64,000 nucleotides of DNA from Rhizobiales bacterium Y(2018) (GTDB taxonomy: Bacteria > Pseudomonadota > Alphaproteobacteria > Rhizobiales > Aestuariivirgaceae), in contig SCPD01000001.1 of assembly GCA_005502925.1 (NCBI GenBank), positions 310,001 through 374,000 of the forward strand, given 5' to 3'. The notes beneath the pieces are model-generated. The model made no database searches. It saw only the letters and a list, made by a program, of their open reading frames with translations, and was not told where the DNA came from. Of the stretch, positions 18,615 to 27,784 are shown piece after piece; positions within the stretch are counted from its first letter, which is position 1, and every line of letters begins with the position of its first letter. The translations under genes and the position numbers were made by a program.

Positions 18615-21248
18615 ATGACAGTCGTCGTCGTCGAATCGCCCTCAAAGGCCAAAACGATCAACAAGTATCTGGGCAAGGACTACACCGTCCTCGCCTCGTA
18701 CGGCCATGTGCGCGATCTGCCGCCCAAGGACGGCTCGGTGCGTCCCGACGAAGATTTCGCCATGTCCTGGGAAGTCGACGGCAAGTCGGCCAAACGCGTC
18801 TCCGATATCGCCGCGGCCCTCAAAGACAGCGACCGGCTGATCCTCGCCACCGACCCTGACCGCGAGGGCGAGGCGATTTCCTGGCATGTGCTGGAGATCC
18901 TCCAGAAGAAAGGCGCCCTTAAGGGCAAGGAGATCGACCGGGTGGTGTTCAACGCCATCACCAAGCAGTCGGTCCTCGAGGCGATGAAGCATCCGCGCCA
19001 GGTCGATGTGGCGCTCGTCGATGCCTATCTCGCCCGCCGGGCGCTTGATTATCTGGTCGGCTTCACTCTTTCACCCGTGCTGTGGCGCAAACTGCCGGGC
19101 TCGCGCTCGGCCGGGCGCGTCCAATCGGTTGCGCTTCGCCTCATCTGCGACCGCGAGCTCGAGATCGAAGCTTTCCGGGCGCAGGAATACTGGACCATCG
19201 ACGGCGCCTTCACATCGCCCCGCGGCGATACTTTCGGCGCCCGCCTCAACACCATCGACGGCAAACGCCTGGGCAAGCTCGATATCGGCAATGAGGCGTC
19301 GGCCACGGCCATCGTCTCAGCGCTGAAAGGCGCCCACTTCGCCATCGACTCGGTCGAGTCGAAGCCGGTCAAACGCCATCCCTATCCGCCATTCCGCACC
19401 GCCACCCTCCAGCAGGAGGCCTCGCGCAAGCTCGGCTTCTCCTCCGCCAAGACCATGCAGGTCGCCCAGCGCCTCTATGAAGGCGTCAATATCGGCGGCG
19501 AGGTGACGGGCCTCATCACTTACATGCGTACCGACGGTGTCGATCTCGCCGGCGAGGCGATCGCGGCCACGCGCAACGCCATTCTGAAGCGTTTCGGCGA
19601 GCCCTATCTGCCCTCGGTGCCGCGCAAATACACGACCAAGGCCAAGAATGCGCAGGAAGCGCATGAAGCCATCCGGCCGACCGACCTGTTCCGCTTCCCG
19701 GAAAACGTCCGGCGCGTTCTCGATCCCGACCAGATGGCGCTTTATGAGCTGATCTGGAAACGCACCATCGCCAGCCAGATGGAGAGCGCCGAGATCGAGC
19801 GCACCACCGCCGATATCGGCGCCAAGGGCACCGACGGCAAAGCCTATACTTTCCGCGCCACCGGGTCGGTGGTGAAGTTCGACGGCTTCCTGAAGCTCTA
19901 TCAGGAAGGCCTCGATGACGAAGAGGATGAGGACTCCAGGCGCCTGCCCGCTTTGGCGCGCGGCGATGGCGTCGGCGTCAAGTCGATCACGCCCGAGCAG
20001 CATTTCACCGAGCCGCCGCCGCGTTATTCGGAAGCCTCTCTCATCAAGAAGATGGAAGAGCTCGGCATCGGCCGGCCTTCGACCTATACCGCCATCTTCT
20101 CGGTGCTGCGCGACCGCGGCTATATGCGGGTCGACAAGAAGCGCCTCATTCCGGAAGACAAGGGCCGCCTCGTCACGGCGTTCCTGGAAGCCTTCTTCAA
20201 GCGTTATGTCGAATATGATTTCACCGCCAATCTCGAGGAGCAGCTCGACCGCATCTCCAATGGCGAGATCGACTGGAAGGCGGTGCTGCGCGAGTTCTGG
20301 CAGGATTTCACCGGGGCGGTCGGCGACATCCAGGAACTGCGCATCACCAATGTGCTCGATGCGCTGAACGAGATTCTGGGCCCGCATGTCTTCCCCGAGC
20401 GTGCCGATGGTCAGCCGGCGCGCTCATGCCCGTCCTGCTCGAACGGCCAATTGTCGCTCAAGCTCGGCAAGTTCGGCGCCTTTGTCGGCTGCTCGAACTA
20501 TCCCGACTGCCGCTTTACGCGCCAGATCACGCCCGGCAATGGAGAGGGCGAAGCGGTGCCGGCGGAAGGCCTCCTGATCGGCCATGATCCGGAAACCGGC
20601 CAGCCGGTGACCCGGCGCGATGGCCGTTTCGGTCCCTATCTGCAGTTGGGCGAAGCCGCGGAAGGCGAGAAACCGCGCCGCGCTTCCATCCCCAAGAAGA
20701 CCGATCCCGCGAGCATCGATCTCGAAACGGCGCTCCGGCTGCTGTCGCTGCCGCGCGAAGTGGGCGTCCATCCCGAATCCGGCAAGCCGATCGTCGCGAA
20801 TTTCGGCCGCTTCGGACCCTTCATCCTGCATGACGGCACCTACGCCACGCTGAGCGACCCGGAAGAGGTCTATACGGTCGGCCTCAACCGCGCCGTCACT
20901 CTTCTCGCCGAGAAGAAAGAGAAGAGCGCCAACCGCAAGCGGCCGGGCGCCCTCAAGGATCTGGGCCAGCATCCCGATGGCGGCGGCCCCGTCCATGTGA
21001 TGAGCGGACGTTATGGCGCCTATGTGAAATGGGGCAAGATCAACGCCACGATCCCGGCCGGCAAGGAACCGGAAGAGACGACGCTCGAGGAAGCGGTCAT
21101 CCTTCTCGCGGCGCGCGCCGGCAAGGGCAAGGCGAAGAAAGCCGCCAAGCCCAAAGCGGCGAAAGCACCGGCGAAGAAAGCGCCCGCGAAAAAAGCGGCC
21201 GCCAAGCGTAGCAAGAAGGCTACCTCGCCCGACGAAGTGAGTGCGTGA
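18615..21248 (+). CDS. topA: DNA topoisomerase I
   Basis: 877 residues. Type IA topoisomerase that relaxes negative supercoils. The TOPRIM domain opens with VVVESPSKAKTINKYLG and has DPDREGEAISW; the active-site tyrosine is about residue 303 in TYMRTDGVDL. One C4 zinc finger (CPSC...GCSNYPDC, about 605-635) is followed by repeated GRFGPY/GRYGAYVKWG modules and a Lys/Ala-rich tail (about 835-870) that binds DNA non-specifically, typical of alphaproteobacterial TopA. Heads a tight run with rnr, the DUF983 gene and the NUDIX gene. Confidence 0.98.
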   Translation: MTVVVVESPSKAKTINKYLGKDYTVLASYGHVRDLPPKDGSVRPDEDFAMSWEVDGKSAKRVSDIAAALKDSDRLILATDPDREGEAISWHVLEILQKKGALKGKEIDRVVFNAITKQSVLEAMKHPRQVDVALVDAYLARRALDYLVGFTLSPVLWRKLPGSRSAGRVQSVALRLICDRELEIEAFRAQEYWTIDGAFTSPRGDTFGARLNTIDGKRLGKLDIGNEASATAIVSALKGAHFAIDSVESKPVKRHPYPPFRTATLQQEASRKLGFSSAKTMQVAQRLYEGVNIGGEVTGLITYMRTDGVDLAGEAIAATRNAILKRFGEPYLPSVPRKYTTKAKNAQEAHEAIRPTDLFRFPENVRRVLDPDQMALYELIWKRTIASQMESAEIERTTADIGAKGTDGKAYTFRATGSVVKFDGFLKLYQEGLDDEEDEDSRRLPALARGDGVGVKSITPEQHFTEPPPRYSEASLIKKMEELGIGRPSTYTAIFSVLRDRGYMRVDKKRLIPEDKGRLVTAFLEAFFKRYVEYDFTANLEEQLDRISNGEIDWKAVLREFWQDFTGAVGDIQELRITNVLDALNEILGPHVFPERADGQPARSCPSCSNGQLSLKLGKFGAFVGCSNYPDCRFTRQITPGNGEGEAVPAEGLLIGHDPETGQPVTRRDGRFGPYLQLGEAAEGEKPRRASIPKKTDPASIDLETALRLLSLPREVGVHPESGKPIVANFGRFGPFILHDGTYATLSDPEEVYTVGLNRAVTLLAEKKEKSANRKRPGALKDLGQHPDGGGPVHVMSGRYGAYVKWGKINATIPAGKEPEETTLEEAVILLAARAGKGKAKKAAKPKAAKAPAKKAPAKKAAAKRSKKATSPDEVSA

Positions 21249-21252
21249 AGCC

Positions 21253-23502
21253 GTGGCGCGGAAGGCGAAGCAGACATCCAGCGACCTGCCGACAGCCGAA
21301 CAGCTCATCGACTTCATCAAGACCAGCCCCGGCAAGGTCGGGAAACGCGAAATCGCGCGCGCCTTCAATATCAAGGGCAATGATCGGATCGCCCTGAAGC
21401 GCCAGCTCAAGGAGCTGGAGCAGGACGGCAAACTCAAACGCGCCGGCCGCGTCATGGCCAAGGCCGGCGAATTGCCGCCGATCACCGTGGTTGAGATCAC
21501 CGGCCGCGACGCCGATGGCGAGCTTCTCGCCACGCCCGCCGAATGGGAGATGGCCGCAGGCGAGCCGCCCCAGATCCTCATCATTGCGCAGGCGAAAAAA
21601 GGCACGCGCGAAGAATCCCAGCCACCCGCCGTGGGCGATCGCGTCCTCGCCCGGCTCGAGCCGACGAAGGATCCCAAGGTCGCCTATCATGGCCGCGTCA
21701 TCCGCAAGATCGCCGGCCGCAGCACCCGTGTCCTCGGCATATTCCGTCATGCAAAGGGACACGGCGCCCGTGTCGTCCCGGTCGACAAGAAAGCGCGCCA
21801 CGAGCTCCAGGTGCAGCCCGGCCACGAGAACGGTGCCGAGCCCGGCGAGCTGGTCTCCGTCGAGGTCATGCGCGGACGTGGCCACGGGCTGCCGACCGCG
21901 CGCGTGAAGGAACGGCTGGGCGATATCTCCAGCCAGCGCAATATCTCGCTGATCGCCATCGAGCATCATGGCATTCCGTCGGAATTCCCGGCGCGCGTGC
22001 TCGCCGAGGCTGACGCTCTCAAGCCCTTCTCGCATGCTCATCGCACCGATCTGCGCGACATTCCCCTCGTCACCATCGACCCGCCCGATGCGCGCGATCA
22101 TGACGATGCGGTCTGGGCCGAGCCTGACGATGATCCCAAGAATGAAGGCGGCGTGAAGGTGATCGTCGCCATCGCCGATGTTTCAACTTATGTGCAGTCG
22201 GGCTCGGCGCTCGACCGCGAGGCGCGTATCCGCGGCAACTCGGTCTATTTTCCCGACCGCGTCGTGCCGATGCTGCCTGAGCGCATCTCGAACGATCTCT
22301 GCTCGCTGCGCGAGCGCGAGGAGCGGCCCTGTCTCGCCGTCTTCATGACCTTCGATCGCAGCGGCACCAAGCGCAAGCATCATTTCGTGCGTGGCGTCAT
22401 GCGCTCGGTGGCGAAGCTGTCCTATCAGCAGGCACAGGCCGCGATCGACGGGCGCCCTGACGACAAGACCGAAGTCCTGCTCGCACCTGTGCTGCGCCCG
22501 CTCTGGGCCGCCTATAAAGTGTTGCTCAAAGGCCGCAACCGACGCGAGCCGCTCGAGCTCGATCTGCCCGAGCGCAAGCTTATCCTCGATGCCCATGGCC
22601 TCATCGAACGGGTGGTGACACCCGAACGCCTCGATGCGCATAAGCTCATCGAAGAGTTCATGATCCAGGCGAATGTCGCCGCGGCCGAAACGCTGGGCGA
22701 ACGCAAGATTCCGCTGCTCTACCGCGTCCATGCCAATCCCGCCGAGGAGAAGATCCGCAGCCTGGGCGAGTTCCTCAAGACCGTCGGCATCAACCTCGCC
22801 AAGGGCCAGCATATGACGCCCCGGCATTTCAATCAGATCCTGAAGGAAGTCGAAGGCAAGGACTATCAGCATGTGGTGAACGAGGTGGTGCTGCGAACCC
22901 AGGCGCAGGCCGTCTATGACACCGAAAATGCCGGCCATTTCGGCCTGCACTTGCGGCACTATGCGCATTTCACCTCACCGATCCGGCGTTATGCTGACCT
23001 CATCGTGCATCGCGCCCTCATCACCGCTTTCGGTTTTGGCTCGGACGGCCTGTCGTCCGAGGACACGGCGCAGCTCAGCGATACGGCCACGCTCGTGTCC
23101 GGCGCCGAGCGTCGCGCCATGGCGGCGGAGCGCGAAACCGTCGACCGTCTCATCGCCAGCCATCTCTCTTCGCAGATCGGCGCGCGCTTCCCGGGCCGCA
23201 TCGGCGGCGTGGTTTCGGCCGGGCTCTTCATCACCCTCAATGACACCGGCGCCGATGGCTTCATTCCCGCCGGCACGCTGGGCTCCGACTATTTCGTCTA
23301 TGACGAGACTCGGCGCGCGTTGATCGGCGAGCGGTCGGGAGAGACCTTCCAGCTTGGCGACAAGGTCGACGTGCGCCTCGTCGAGGCGGCACCGGTTTCC
23401 GGCGGTCTGCGTTTCGAGATGATGAGCGACGGGCGCAAGGGCAAGCCGGTATCGCGCCGCTCGCTGCGCGGTCGCGGTCCTGCCCGCGGCAAGAGACGCT
23501 GA
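21253..23502 (+). CDS. rnr: Ribonuclease R
   Basis: 749 residues from GTG 21253 (reading MARKAKQTS); an in-frame GTG at 21241 that overlaps the topA stop is possible. RNase R degrades structured RNA 3' to 5'. An N-terminal helix-turn-helix (KVGKREIARAFNIKG) and cold-shock domains lead to the RNB catalytic domain with TIDPPDARDHDDAVW, whose aspartates bind Mg, and NSVYFPDRVVPMLPE. A C-terminal S1 domain and a basic Arg/Gly tail end it. Four bases after topA; the DUF983 ATG overlaps its stop. Confidence 0.96.
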   Translation: MARKAKQTSSDLPTAEQLIDFIKTSPGKVGKREIARAFNIKGNDRIALKRQLKELEQDGKLKRAGRVMAKAGELPPITVVEITGRDADGELLATPAEWEMAAGEPPQILIIAQAKKGTREESQPPAVGDRVLARLEPTKDPKVAYHGRVIRKIAGRSTRVLGIFRHAKGHGARVVPVDKKARHELQVQPGHENGAEPGELVSVEVMRGRGHGLPTARVKERLGDISSQRNISLIAIEHHGIPSEFPARVLAEADALKPFSHAHRTDLRDIPLVTIDPPDARDHDDAVWAEPDDDPKNEGGVKVIVAIADVSTYVQSGSALDREARIRGNSVYFPDRVVPMLPERISNDLCSLREREERPCLAVFMTFDRSGTKRKHHFVRGVMRSVAKLSYQQAQAAIDGRPDDKTEVLLAPVLRPLWAAYKVLLKGRNRREPLELDLPERKLILDAHGLIERVVTPERLDAHKLIEEFMIQANVAAAETLGERKIPLLYRVHANPAEEKIRSLGEFLKTVGINLAKGQHMTPRHFNQILKEVEGKDYQHVVNEVVLRTQAQAVYDTENAGHFGLHLRHYAHFTSPIRRYADLIVHRALITAFGFGSDGLSSEDTAQLSDTATLVSGAERRAMAAERETVDRLIASHLSSQIGARFPGRIGGVVSAGLFITLNDTGADGFIPAGTLGSDYFVYDETRRALIGERSGETFQLGDKVDVRLVEAAPVSGGLRFEMMSDGRKGKPVSRRSLRGRGPARGKRR

Positions 23503-23915
23503 TGCCGGTCATCATTGAAAATGCGCAAAACCCGGCAGAGGCGCCGGCGCGGTCCTGGTCCAAGGCGATGCTGCGCGGCTTCTTCCGCCGCTGCCCCGCT
23601 TGCGGTTCAGGCTCGGTGTTCTCCGGCTTCATCAAGGTCAGAGACAAATGCTCCCGCTGCAGCGAGGAGCTTCACCATCAGCGCGCCGACGATGCGCCGC
23701 CTTATTTCACCATTACGATCGTTGCACATATCATCATTCCACTCCTCCTCATCGTCGAGCGGCTGTGGCAGCCCGACTATCTCGTCCACGCGGCGATCTG
23801 GATTCCGGCGACACTCATCCTGACCCTGCTGCTCATGCCCGCCGTCAAAGGTGCCGTCATCGGCCTGCAATGGGCGCTGCGCATGCATGGCTTCGGCGGC
23901 AGGGAGGAGGAATGA
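23502..23915 (+). CDS. DUF983 family membrane protein
   Basis: 137 residues. Residues 25-60 hold two CxxC pairs (CPACGSG, CSRCSEE) forming a probable zinc ribbon, followed by two membrane helices (about 70-90 and 97-117). This layout defines DUF983, widespread in alphaproteobacteria and of unknown role. It shares an ATGA overlap with rnr and its 3' end overlaps the NUDIX gene, which suggests an envelope or RNA-linked function in the same operon. Confidence 0.9.
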   Translation: MPVIIENAQNPAEAPARSWSKAMLRGFFRRCPACGSGSVFSGFIKVRDKCSRCSEELHHQRADDAPPYFTITIVAHIIIPLLLIVERLWQPDYLVHAAIWIPATLILTLLLMPAVKGAVIGLQWALRMHGFGGREEE

Positions 23916-24640
23916 CCTTGAGCGATCCCGAACTCGCCGGCTCCCGACAATTTGCGCAAGCGCAGAAGCCGCGCGATTCCGCGACATTGATCGTCGTCCG
24001 TCATGACGACAACGCTCCGCGCGTGCTGCTCGGCAAGCGTCATGGCGGCCATGCCTTCATGCCCAACATGTTCGTCTTTCCGGGCGGCCGGCTCGATCCC
24101 GCCGATATGCGCCTCAAGGTCGGTGCCGATCTGCATCCCCTCGTCCACGAGAAGCTGCAGCTGCGCATGCGGGGTCACAGGAGCCCGTCCAAGGCGCGCG
24201 GCCTCGCCATCGCGGCGGTGCGCGAAACCTATGAAGAGACCGGGCTGTTTCTGGGAAACATCCCCGCCGGCGCCACACTCGCCAATGAGGAATGGGACGG
24301 CCTTCTCGCCGCGACGCAGCTCGACCTGTCCCCTTTGCGTTTCTTCGCGCGCGCCATCACGCCGCCCGGGCGCACCCGCCGTTTCGATTCACGCTTCTTC
24401 GTCACCGATGCGCGCCATATCGGCAATCTCGACAATCCCCGGCATCCGGGATCGGGTGAACTTCTGACGCCGCACTGGTTCAGCTTCGCCGAAGCTCAGG
24501 AGCTCGAGCTGCCGATGATTACGCGTGATATCCTGAAGCGCCTACAGCCTCTTATGGAAACACAAAGCGATCTGCCGGCCGATCTGCCGGTGTGCTTCCA
24601 GTACTATCGGGGTAAGAGCTGGCGCGAAGACGCGCTCTGA
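23912..24640 (+). CDS. NUDIX hydrolase
   Basis: 242 residues from ATG 23912, preceded by GGAGGAGG. Nudix box elements are VFPGGRLD (about residues 51-58) and AVRETYEETGLFL (about 99-111), the second containing the REx2EE metal-binding core; the insertion between them is long, as in the CoA-pyrophosphatase or RppH-like larger Nudix proteins of this order. It hydrolyses a nucleoside diphosphate linked to some moiety; the substrate is unknown. It is last in the topA-rnr run. Confidence 0.88.
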   Translation: MTLSDPELAGSRQFAQAQKPRDSATLIVVRHDDNAPRVLLGKRHGGHAFMPNMFVFPGGRLDPADMRLKVGADLHPLVHEKLQLRMRGHRSPSKARGLAIAAVRETYEETGLFLGNIPAGATLANEEWDGLLAATQLDLSPLRFFARAITPPGRTRRFDSRFFVTDARHIGNLDNPRHPGSGELLTPHWFSFAEAQELELPMITRDILKRLQPLMETQSDLPADLPVCFQYYRGKSWREDAL

Positions 24641-24644
24641 TCGC

Positions 24645-24687
24645 GCATCAGCTTATCCGAAAAGTCTGCAACTTTTCGGGCTGATGC
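24645..24687 (-). repeat. Solo hairpin repeat (type A), reverse orientation
   Basis: Outer stem GCATCAGC / GCTGATGC, inner stem CCGAAAAGT / ACTTTTCGG, and a TTAT bulge on the left arm, which puts it in reverse orientation relative to the other copies. It lies between converging genes and may act as a bidirectional terminator. Confidence 0.65.
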
Positions 24688-24692
24688 GGTGA

Positions 24693-25295
24693 CTACTCGA
24701 CCACAACCGTGGCGCCGACATCGACGCGGTTGAAGAGATCGATGACTTCCTCGTTGAGAAGCCTGATGCAGCCCGAAGACACCGCCATACCGATGCTCCA
24801 GGGCTGGGTGGTGCCGTGAATGCGATACATGGTCGTCCCGATATAGAGCGCCCTGGCGCCCAAGGGGTTGTCCGGTCCGCCGAGCATATGCACCGGGATG
24901 TAATTGCCGCGCCGCGCTTCGCGGGCGATCATTTCCTTGGGCGGGCGCCAATCGGGCCATTCGGCCTTGCGGGTGATCTTGTCGGTGCCCGACCAGGTGA
25001 AGCCCTCGCGGCCGACGCCAATGCCATATTGGATGGCGCGGCCCTCAGGCAGAACATAATAGAGCTTGCGCTCCTTGGTGCGCACGAGGATCGTGCCGGG
25101 CGCGAGCTCGGTCTGGAAATCGACGGTTTCCATGCCGCGATAATTGCCGCGTCGCGTCGGCGTCGCTTCGCTGCTCATGCCGCCGATGATCTGGAACGTG
25201 TCGCTGGAAAAGGTGATCGGCTCGGACCAGGCCGGAACGGCCAGGGCCGTCAGCGCGGTAAAACCCGCCGCCGCCTTGAAACTACGCATCGCCAT
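24693..25295 (-). CDS. L,D-transpeptidase (ErfK/YbiS/YkuD family)
   Basis: 200 residues from ATG 25295 (ATG 25289 is an alternative). A signal peptide (FKAAAGFTALTALAVPAWS) targets it to the periplasm. The YkuD domain has the catalytic pattern H-G-T with S-S-G-C-I-R-L-L-N, where the Cys is the nucleophile. These enzymes make 3-3 crosslinks in peptidoglycan or attach proteins to it. Standalone gene between a hairpin repeat and folK. Confidence 0.93.
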   Translation of the reverse strand: MAMRSFKAAAGFTALTALAVPAWSEPITFSSDTFQIIGGMSSEATPTRRGNYRGMETVDFQTELAPGTILVRTKERKLYYVLPEGRAIQYGIGVGREGFTWSGTDKITRKAEWPDWRPPKEMIAREARRGNYIPVHMLGGPDNPLGARALYIGTTMYRIHGTTQPWSIGMAVSSGCIRLLNEEVIDLFNRVDVGATVVVE

Positions 25296-25345
25296 CACTC
25301 ACACTCACCAGCACATAAGCGGGCCACAAACATGGCGGGGACTGG

Positions 25346-25855
25346 TTAAGAGTCCCTTTCGGGAGGCTTATCCAGCACCACCCCGCCCCGGGTGAAGCCG
25401 GAGAGAATACTACGCATCTTCTGGGCTGTCTGCTGCTTCACCGGATGGCGCCAGCGCGGAACCAGCTCCATCAACGGGGTCAACCAGAAATCCCGTTCGG
25501 GAATGCCGGGATGTGGCAGCTTGAGCCGGCCATGGCGAATAAGGCCGTGATAATCGAGAAGGTCGAGGTCGAGGGTTCGCGGTCCCCAGCGCAGCCGCCG
25601 CCGTCGGCCGGCCTGTCTTTCGATGTCATGCAGGTGCTGCATCAGCGCCTCGGGCGGCATCGCCGTCCTGATCTGCGCGACAGCGTTCACGAAAGTCGGC
25701 TGGTTGATCTTGCCGAAAGGCGACGTCTCGAAAAGCCGGGACGCAGCGACAAGTTCTGTGCCGTTGCCGTCGAGCTCACGCAGAGCGCGCAGCATCGTTT
25801 CGCGCGGGCTCCCCCAGGGACCGTCGACATTGCTCCCAAGACCGATCAGGATCAT
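25346..25855 (-). CDS. folK: 2-amino-4-hydroxy-6-hydroxymethyldihydropteridine pyrophosphokinase
   Basis: 169 residues. FolK transfers pyrophosphate from ATP to the pterin in folate synthesis. Family motifs are IGLGSNVDGPWG at the start, SPFGKINQPTFVNAV, RRLRWGPRTLDLDLL with the Mg-binding aspartates, and LPHPGIPERDFWLTPL. folB and folP are not adjacent. Divergent from the NYN-domain gene 66 bases away. Confidence 0.95.
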   Translation of the reverse strand: MILIGLGSNVDGPWGSPRETMLRALRELDGNGTELVAASRLFETSPFGKINQPTFVNAVAQIRTAMPPEALMQHLHDIERQAGRRRRLRWGPRTLDLDLLDYHGLIRHGRLKLPHPGIPERDFWLTPLMELVPRWRHPVKQQTAQKMRSILSGFTRGGVVLDKPPERDS

Positions 25856-25921
25856 AATTAACCTTGAGCCTCAGCGCTTAAGCCATTATCAAAGCACTGT
25901 TTCAAATAGGAGATTTCAATC

Positions 25922-26533
25922 ATGAATTTTTACCAGGACGAACGCGTAGCGCTTTTTATCGACGGCGCCAATCTTTACGCAACCGCAAAATCGCTCGGCT
26001 TCGATATCGACTATCGCCGCCTGCTGGGCTTCTTCCGCAAACGCTCGCGGCTGATCCGCGCCATCTACTACACCGCCCTGATGGAAGACGCCGAATACTC
26101 GCCGATCCGCCCGCTGATCGACTGGCTGGACTATAATGGCTACCGGGTGGTCACCAAGCCGGCCAAGGAATTCACGGATTCGCTCGGCCGCCGCAAGGTC
26201 AAAGGCAATATGGACATCGAGCTCGCCATCGACGTCATGCAGCTCGCCGACAATCTCGACCATATCGTCCTGTTCTCCGGCGACGGCGACTTCCGCTCGC
26301 TGATCCAGGCGGTGCAGGCCAAGGGCCGGCGCACCAGCGTCGTCTCCACCCTCGTCACCAGGCCGCCGATGGTGGCGGACGAGCTGCGCCGCCAGGCCGA
26401 CCAGTTCATCGACCTCGCCGATCTGCGGGACGAGATCGGCCGTGAGCCGAGCGAACGTACGGAACGGGTGCGTGAGCGCCCCGCCCCGGCACAGCAGGCG
26501 CCCTCTTCCTTCGAGGATTTCGCTGACATTTGA
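25922..26533 (+). CDS. NYN domain protein (LabA/DUF88 family)
   Basis: 203 residues. The PIN-like NYN domain spans about residues 8-155, with acidic metal-binding positions in FIDGANLYA, GNMDIELAIDVM and LFSGDGDFRSLI, as in LabA/DUF88 proteins, which are predicted RNases. The tail (about 165-203) is charged and Pro-rich. GGAG precedes the start. A family 5 uracil-DNA glycosylase follows 12 bases later in the same direction, though no functional link is known. Confidence 0.93.
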   Translation: MNFYQDERVALFIDGANLYATAKSLGFDIDYRRLLGFFRKRSRLIRAIYYTALMEDAEYSPIRPLIDWLDYNGYRVVTKPAKEFTDSLGRRKVKGNMDIELAIDVMQLADNLDHIVLFSGDGDFRSLIQAVQAKGRRTSVVSTLVTRPPMVADELRRQADQFIDLADLRDEIGREPSERTERVRERPAPAQQAPSSFEDFADI

Positions 26534-26545
26534 GAGAGCGCCCCA

Positions 26546-27175
26546 GTGACGCCGTCTCCCAATTGCCCGCTCTGCCCCAGGCTCGTCTCGTTCCGCGAGA
26601 CGCAGCGCCGTGACCATGCGGACTGGTTCAATTCACCGGTGCCGTCCTTCGGCGGCAGCGACGCCAGGCTCCTGATCGTCGGCCTGGCGCCGGGCCTGCG
26701 CGGCGCCAATCGCACCGGCCGGCCCTTCACCGGCGACTATGCCGGTGATCTCCTCTATGCGACGCTCAAACGCTTCGGCTTCGCCAAAGGCGACTATCGT
26801 GCCGATCCGCAAGACGGGCTGACGCTGATCGACTGCATGATCGTCAATGCGGTGCGCTGCGTGCCGCCCGAGAACAAGCCGCTGCCGGCCGAGATCAAGA
26901 CCTGCAACGGTTTTCTGAAAGACCAGATTGCCGCATTGCCGAAGCTCGCCGCCATCGTCGCGCTGGGCCGCATCGCCCATGATGCCACGCTGACCGCGCT
27001 CGCTCAGAAGAAGTCACGCCACCCCTTCGGCCATGGAGCGCGCCACGAGATCGGCGACCTCGCCTTCTTCGACAGCTATCACTGCTCGCGCTACAACACC
27101 AATACCGGCGTGCTGACGACGGAAATGTTCGAGAAAGTCTTCGCCGGCGTGCGCGCCGTTTTGCCCTCGCCCTGA
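26546..27175 (+). CDS. Uracil-DNA glycosylase, family 5 (UdgB-type)
   Basis: 209 residues from GTG 26546. It removes uracil and other deaminated bases from DNA. Motif A reads GLAPGLRGANRTGRPFTGD (about 46-64), the family 5 form lacking the catalytic Asp/Asn of family 1. The cysteines CPLC near the N-terminus and C in LIDCMIVNAVRC may be iron-sulfur ligands. The C-terminal motif SYHCSRYNTNTG replaces HPSP. Probably co-transcribed with the NYN gene. Confidence 0.9.
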   Translation: MTPSPNCPLCPRLVSFRETQRRDHADWFNSPVPSFGGSDARLLIVGLAPGLRGANRTGRPFTGDYAGDLLYATLKRFGFAKGDYRADPQDGLTLIDCMIVNAVRCVPPENKPLPAEIKTCNGFLKDQIAALPKLAAIVALGRIAHDATLTALAQKKSRHPFGHGARHEIGDLAFFDSYHCSRYNTNTGVLTTEMFEKVFAGVRAVLPSP

Positions 27176-27180
27176 GGTGT

Positions 27181-27275
27181 GAGCGAATCGAGCCTCGAAG
27201 GGCTTGTTGCAGCAACTCGCTCTATCCTGATGGATGCTTCGAGGGCCGCTGCGCGGCCACCTCAGCATGAGGGTA
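27181..27275. repeat. Dispersed GC-rich palindromic repeat
   Basis: Contains GCCTCGAAGGGC, then CTTCGAG, GGCCGCTGCGCGGCC (a 6-bp stem with TGC loop) and CCTCAGCATGAGG (near-palindrome). Elements with this series are frequent intergenic repeats in Rhizobiales genomes. It separates the glycosylase gene from smpB, which converge. Confidence 0.55.
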
Positions 27276-27279
27276 TCTC

Positions 27280-27777
27280 TTAGCCGCGCTCGCGCAACAG
27301 CCGCGACTTTTCGCGGTTCCACGAACGATCCTTGATCGCGTCGCGCTTGTCATGCAGCTTCTTGCCGCGCGCCAGCGCGATGCCGACTTTGGCGCGGCCG
27401 CGCGCGTTCATATAGACGCGCAGCGGCACGATGGTGAGGCCCTCGCGCAGGACACCGCCCGACAATTTGTCGATCTCGCGCGCATGGAGCAGCAATTTGC
27501 GCGGCCGCTTGGTCTCGTGATTGAAACGATTGGCCTCGCGATACTCCGGAATATAGGCATTGACGAGGAACAGCTCGCCGTCATTCACCGCGGCATAGGA
27601 CTCGGCGATATTCGCCTTGCCCTCGCGCAGCGACTTCACCTCAGAGCCTCTCAGCTCGATGCCGGCCTCGTAAGTATCGAGGATCTCATAGTCAAAGCGG
27701 GCGCGGCGGTTGTCAGCGACAACCTTTATGCCTTCCTCTTTGCGTGAGGCTTTCGTTCCACCGCTTTTCGACGACAT
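27280..27777 (-). CDS. smpB: SsrA-binding protein SmpB
   Basis: 165 residues. SmpB binds tmRNA and delivers it to stalled ribosomes for trans-translation. The core has [44 protein letters not shown] and [19 protein letters not shown], with the basic C-terminal tail. Its ATG is 7 bases after the dapA stop, the order dapA-smpB being conserved in alphaproteobacteria. Confidence 0.97.
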   Translation of the reverse strand: MSSKSGGTKASRKEEGIKVVADNRRARFDYEILDTYEAGIELRGSEVKSLREGKANIAESYAAVNDGELFLVNAYIPEYREANRFNHETKRPRKLLLHAREIDKLSGGVLREGLTIVPLRVYMNARGRAKVGIALARGKKLHDKRDAIKDRSWNREKSRLLRERG

Positions 27778-27784
27778 GGCACTC

